From: Muribaculaceae bacterium
Lineage (GTDB): Bacteria; Bacteroidota; Bacteroidia; Bacteroidales; Muribaculaceae
NCBI GenBank assembly: GCA_029061225.1
Contig: JAIDSM010000266.1
Span: 1 to 43,442 of the forward strand
DNA: 43,442 nucleotides
Direction: 5' to 3'
A program made the translations under genes and the position numbers. This document shows, piece after piece, positions 41,091 through 43,442 of the stretch. Position 1 is the first letter of the stretch. The number at the start of each line of letters is the position of its first letter. The notes under the pieces are model-generated. The model worked only from the letters and a program-made list of their open reading frames with translations, made no database searches and was not told the DNA's origin.

Positions 41091-42449
41091 ATGATTAATG
41101 AAAAATCAGATGAAAAAGCGTCATTAAACCGCAGAATAGTGCGTATGACGGTGCCGACCGTGCTGAGCAATATCTCGGTTCCGCTGCTGGGTCTATGCGA
41201 TACGGCGGTAGCGGGCCACATGGACGGGGAGAGATATCTTGCAGGAATCGCAATCGGTTCGGTCATGATCACTACGATGTATTGGCTCTTCAGTTTTTTG
41301 AGGGCAGGCACGTCGGGCCTCACCGCTACATACTTCGGAGCGGACGACAGATCAGGCCTGGGCAGATGTCTCCGCAACTCTCTGGCATTGGCGATGGCGA
41401 TTGGTCTTCTCATTCTGGCGGTACATTCACCGATGCTCGGACTGCTTCAGAAGCTTATGGGGGCATCGTCTGAGGTGACAGCGCTTTCAGGTCGCTATTT
41501 CTCAATATGCATAATGGGATGCGTCCCGATGATGGTGCTTACGGCCTTGACAGGATGGATGATAGGCATGCAGTCAACAGCTTCGGCCATGGTGGTCAAC
41601 ATTGGGATGAGTATTCTGAATGTAATTTCAACACTTACATTGGTTTATGGTTTCGGAATGGGGTTTGATGGAATCGCCTATGGAACACTTGCGGCACAAT
41701 GGCTGATTCTCCTGCCGGCCGTTTTCATAGTGGTGAGGCTCTGCCGCAGACATGGAGTGTCGGTGAAGCCTGATAAAAGTATGGTGCTTGACTTGCATGG
41801 TTGGAAAAAGATGCTTTCGGTAAACGGAAATCTGTTCTTTCGATCGGCCTGTCTGATAGCTCTGTCGTTGATGCTCTACTCCTATAGCGCACGTCTCGGA
41901 GATGTGGAGGTGAGTTCCAATGCCGTCATCAACCAGCTATTCCTCTTTTTCTCCTATTTTATGGATGGATTCGCATTCACAGGCGAGGCGTTGGTTGGCC
42001 GATATGCCGGAGCACGAGACAGTGTAATGCTGAGGAAATCTATTAGTGGACTTTTGAAATGGACCGCCGGCATAACCCTTGTCTTTATGGCGGCATATTC
42101 GGCACTATTGCCGGTTATAATAAGATTGCTGAGCGACTCTTCTGCGGTAGAGGCCTCAGTAAGGGATTGTAGGATATGGGTGACATTGTTGCCGTTGGCC
42201 GGAGCTGCCGCTTTCATCTACGACGGTTTCTATATAGGACTGACCAGGACACGTCCGATGCTGATTTCGACAGTATGTGGTGTCGGCCTGTTTGCGGTGC
42301 TTTTGAATACCGTCAGCCATACCCAGTGGATGCTCTGGATGGCCTTCACATGCTATCTGGCGCTTCGCTCCATCCTTCTTATTTCCCTCTTCCCCTACAA
42401 GTATAAAAAGTCTAATGTAAAACATAAAACGTCCAACGTAAAACTATGA
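41091..42449 (+). CDS. MATE-family efflux transporter (DinF-like)
   Basis: This 452-residue inner-membrane protein has about twelve helices. It begins with NRRIVRMTVPTVLSNISVPLLGLCDTAVAGHM at residues 15-46, the typical MATE opening, and its second half repeats the pattern. Substrate is unknown; drugs or metabolites are possible. The C-terminal tail KKSNVKHKTSNVKL is encoded by a heptad repeat array, so it probably is not part of the fold. Its TGA overlaps the ispE ATG (ATGA). The start is ATG at 41091, 4 bases from the promoter box. Confidence 0.92.
   Translation: MINEKSDEKASLNRRIVRMTVPTVLSNISVPLLGLCDTAVAGHMDGERYLAGIAIGSVMITTMYWLFSFLRAGTSGLTATYFGADDRSGLGRCLRNSLALAMAIGLLILAVHSPMLGLLQKLMGASSEVTALSGRYFSICIMGCVPMMVLTALTGWMIGMQSTASAMVVNIGMSILNVISTLTLVYGFGMGFDGIAYGTLAAQWLILLPAVFIVVRLCRRHGVSVKPDKSMVLDLHGWKKMLSVNGNLFFRSACLIALSLMLYSYSARLGDVEVSSNAVINQLFLFFSYFMDGFAFTGEALVGRYAGARDSVMLRKSISGLLKWTAGITLVFMAAYSALLPVIIRLLSDSSAVEASVRDCRIWVTLLPLAGAAAFIYDGFYIGLTRTRPMLISTVCGVGLFAVLLNTVSHTQWMLWMAFTCYLALRSILLISLFPYKYKKSNVKHKTSNVKL
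42405..42445 (+). repeat. Heptad array coding for the MATE C-terminus and abutting ispE
   Basis: AAAAAGT, CTAATGT, AAAACAT, AAAACGT, CCAACGT, AAAACT(A), then ATG of ispE at 42446. The last MATE codons and the stop lie inside it. Confidence 0.85.
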
Positions 42450-43297
42450 TAAGGTTTGTCAATGCCAAGTTGAATCTTGGCCTGAATATAGTAAGGAAAC
42501 GAGCTGACGGATATCATGAGCTGGAGACGCTGTTTTATCCGGTAGGTAAATATAACGGTACTCCTGAGAATCCGGAACCGTTCTGCGACATTCTGGAGAT
42601 TACTCCGGCGGAGACCACGGAATTTGTATTCACCGGGCGTAAGGTCGACTGTCCGTTGGAGAAGAATCTTGTCTATAAGGCATGGAAGGTCTTCAAAGAT
42701 AGTTATCCAGAGCTTGCTGACTACCGGATCTATCTTGAGAAGCATCTGCCGGATGGCGCGGGACTCGGAGGGGGAAGTGCGGATGCCTCAGCAGTGCTTT
42801 GTATGCTTAATGAACTTTGCGGCATGCCCTTCGAAGATGATAAGCTCGCAGATATGGCTTTGAAGCTGGGAGCGGACTGTCCCTTCTTTATATATAACAG
42901 GCCTTGCTATGCCGAGGGGGTGGGGGAGCGGCTCGAGCCTGCGGATGTCGATCTGTCAGGATGGTGGTGTCTGCTTGTGAAGCCGGATATGTCGATATCG
43001 ACGAGAGAAGCTTTCGCCGGTATAACTCCTATGAAACCTGAATATTCACTTAAGGAGACCATCGGACTGGTTCCTGAGCAGTGGCAGGGGAGGATGGTGA
43101 ATGACTTCGAGGGGTCGCTGTTTCCAAATCATCCTTTACTTGAGGAAATCAAGAACAGATTGATTGACTCAGGTGCGGTGTATGCTTCCATGTCGGGATC
43201 CGGATCGACTGTGTTCGGGCTTTTCCGGAGCAAGGAGGAAGCTGGGGAGGCAGGATCGGGGTTTGGAGAGTATTATGTGGCTTTGTGCCTTTTGTGA
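42446..43297 (+). CDS. ispE: 4-diphosphocytidyl-2-C-methyl-D-erythritol kinase
   Basis: IspE phosphorylates CDP-methylerythritol in the MEP isoprenoid pathway. The 283-residue GHMP kinase begins with FVNAKLNLGLNIVRKRADGYHELETLF, as the family does. It has the ATP-binding GHMP motif PDGAGLGGGSADASAVL near residues 105-121. The segment KLGADCPFFIYNRPCYAEGVGE and the C-terminal MSGSGSTVFGLF are also characteristic. It overlaps the MATE gene and is followed by a hairpin-heptad element and a terminator. Confidence 0.95.
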   Translation: MIRFVNAKLNLGLNIVRKRADGYHELETLFYPVGKYNGTPENPEPFCDILEITPAETTEFVFTGRKVDCPLEKNLVYKAWKVFKDSYPELADYRIYLEKHLPDGAGLGGGSADASAVLCMLNELCGMPFEDDKLADMALKLGADCPFFIYNRPCYAEGVGERLEPADVDLSGWWCLLVKPDMSISTREAFAGITPMKPEYSLKETIGLVPEQWQGRMVNDFEGSLFPNHPLLEEIKNRLIDSGAVYASMSGSGSTVFGLFRSKEEAGEAGSGFGEYYVALCLL

Positions 43298-43301
43298 CTC
43301 C

Positions 43302-43337
43302 ATTCAACTTTCGGAGGCGAAAGTTGAGGGTTAAAGG
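43302..43337 (+). repeat. Hairpin-plus-heptad element after ispE
   Basis: ATTCAACTTT, CGGAGG, CGAAAGTT form a perfect 9-bp hairpin (CAACTTTCG/CGAAAGTTG, 4-base loop). GAGGGTTAAAGG, about one heptad, follows. It is very close to the copy at 27961-28001. Confidence 0.85.
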
Positions 43338-43342
43338 AATAA

Positions 43343-43376
43343 AAAAACAGCTACTTTCCCAAGCAACTGTTTTTTG
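43343..43376. terminator. Terminator after ispE, possibly bidirectional
   Basis: AAAAAACAG (43343-43351) pairs with CTGTTTTTT (43368-43376). There are runs of T after it on the plus strand and runs of A before it, so it can act in either direction. Confidence 0.75.
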
Positions 43377-43442
43377 AAAGTTTTCCATAATACTTTCGAA
43401 CTAACCTAACATCATGAAACGATTTTTATACCTTTAAAACAA

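Overview
The window looks like a chromosomal segment of a gut-type Bacteroidota, order Bacteroidales; a Muribaculaceae-like genome is a reasonable guess, but nothing here fixes the genus. The main evidence is the promoter pattern. At least ten genes are preceded by TAnnTTTG (or one mismatch), and most also have TTG exactly 20 bases upstream, which is the Bacteroidota -33/-7 promoter. Shine-Dalgarno sequences are not prominent. The gene content also fits: DUF3822, DUF486, a DUF1460-type protein, GH95, SASA and GDSL esterases, an S9 peptidase and a porin. I see no rRNA, tRNA, CRISPR array or complete insertion sequence. The gene order is that of a core chromosome.

Layout. 1-1.2 kb: a protein with a Cys cluster and four tandem excisionase-type helix-turn-helix units. 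1.2-5.6 kb (minus): a tightly overlapping operon pepT-miaA-nuclease-mnmE. 5.7-8.0 kb (plus): a porin-like protein and a nucleoside-recognition-domain membrane protein. 8.2-10.3 kb (plus): queuosine genes queF-queC-queD-queE. 10.3-11.8 kb (minus): a HAD phosphatase-like protein and a DUF1460-like protein that appears to lack its catalytic residues. 12-17.1 kb (minus): a complete L-rhamnose operon, rhaM-rhaB-rhaA-rhaT-rhaD. 17.3-19.7 kb (minus): a GH95 glycosidase. 20-24.3 kb (plus): a small lipoprotein, two carbohydrate-esterase-like SGNH proteins, a Nudix hydrolase and glycerate kinase. 24.3-27.5 kb (minus): an AspT/YidE-type transporter and an APC permease. 27.6 kb (plus): a DUF486 membrane protein. 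28-33.9 kb (minus): a tripartite RND efflux operon. 34.2 kb (plus): asparaginase. 35.4-38.2 kb (minus): an S9 peptidase. 38.4-41.0 kb (minus): DUF3822-rsmD-ribBA. 41.1-43.3 kb (plus): a MATE transporter and ispE.

How the genes work together. Two themes recur. One is translation quality: MnmE modifies tRNA U34, MiaA modifies A37, the Que enzymes make the precursor for queuosine at G34, and RsmD methylates 16S rRNA. The other is carbohydrate use: the rhamnose operon converts L-rhamnose to DHAP and lactaldehyde, beside a GH95 enzyme and two esterases that could act on decorated plant or mucin glycans.

The most unusual signal is not a gene. Nearly every same-strand gap longer than about 30 bp holds a short tandem array of 7-bp (sometimes 8-bp) units, usually running up to the next start codon. 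The unit sequence differs from gap to gap, but the period is kept. Two related copies downstream of genes share a hairpin joined to the repeat. I treat this as the leading candidate for an undescribed element family. Other notable points are a divergent promoter pair that seems to give leaderless mRNAs (DUF3822 and MATE), a terminator that contains the -33 box of the next promoter (queF), and an inverted repeat over the rha transcription start.
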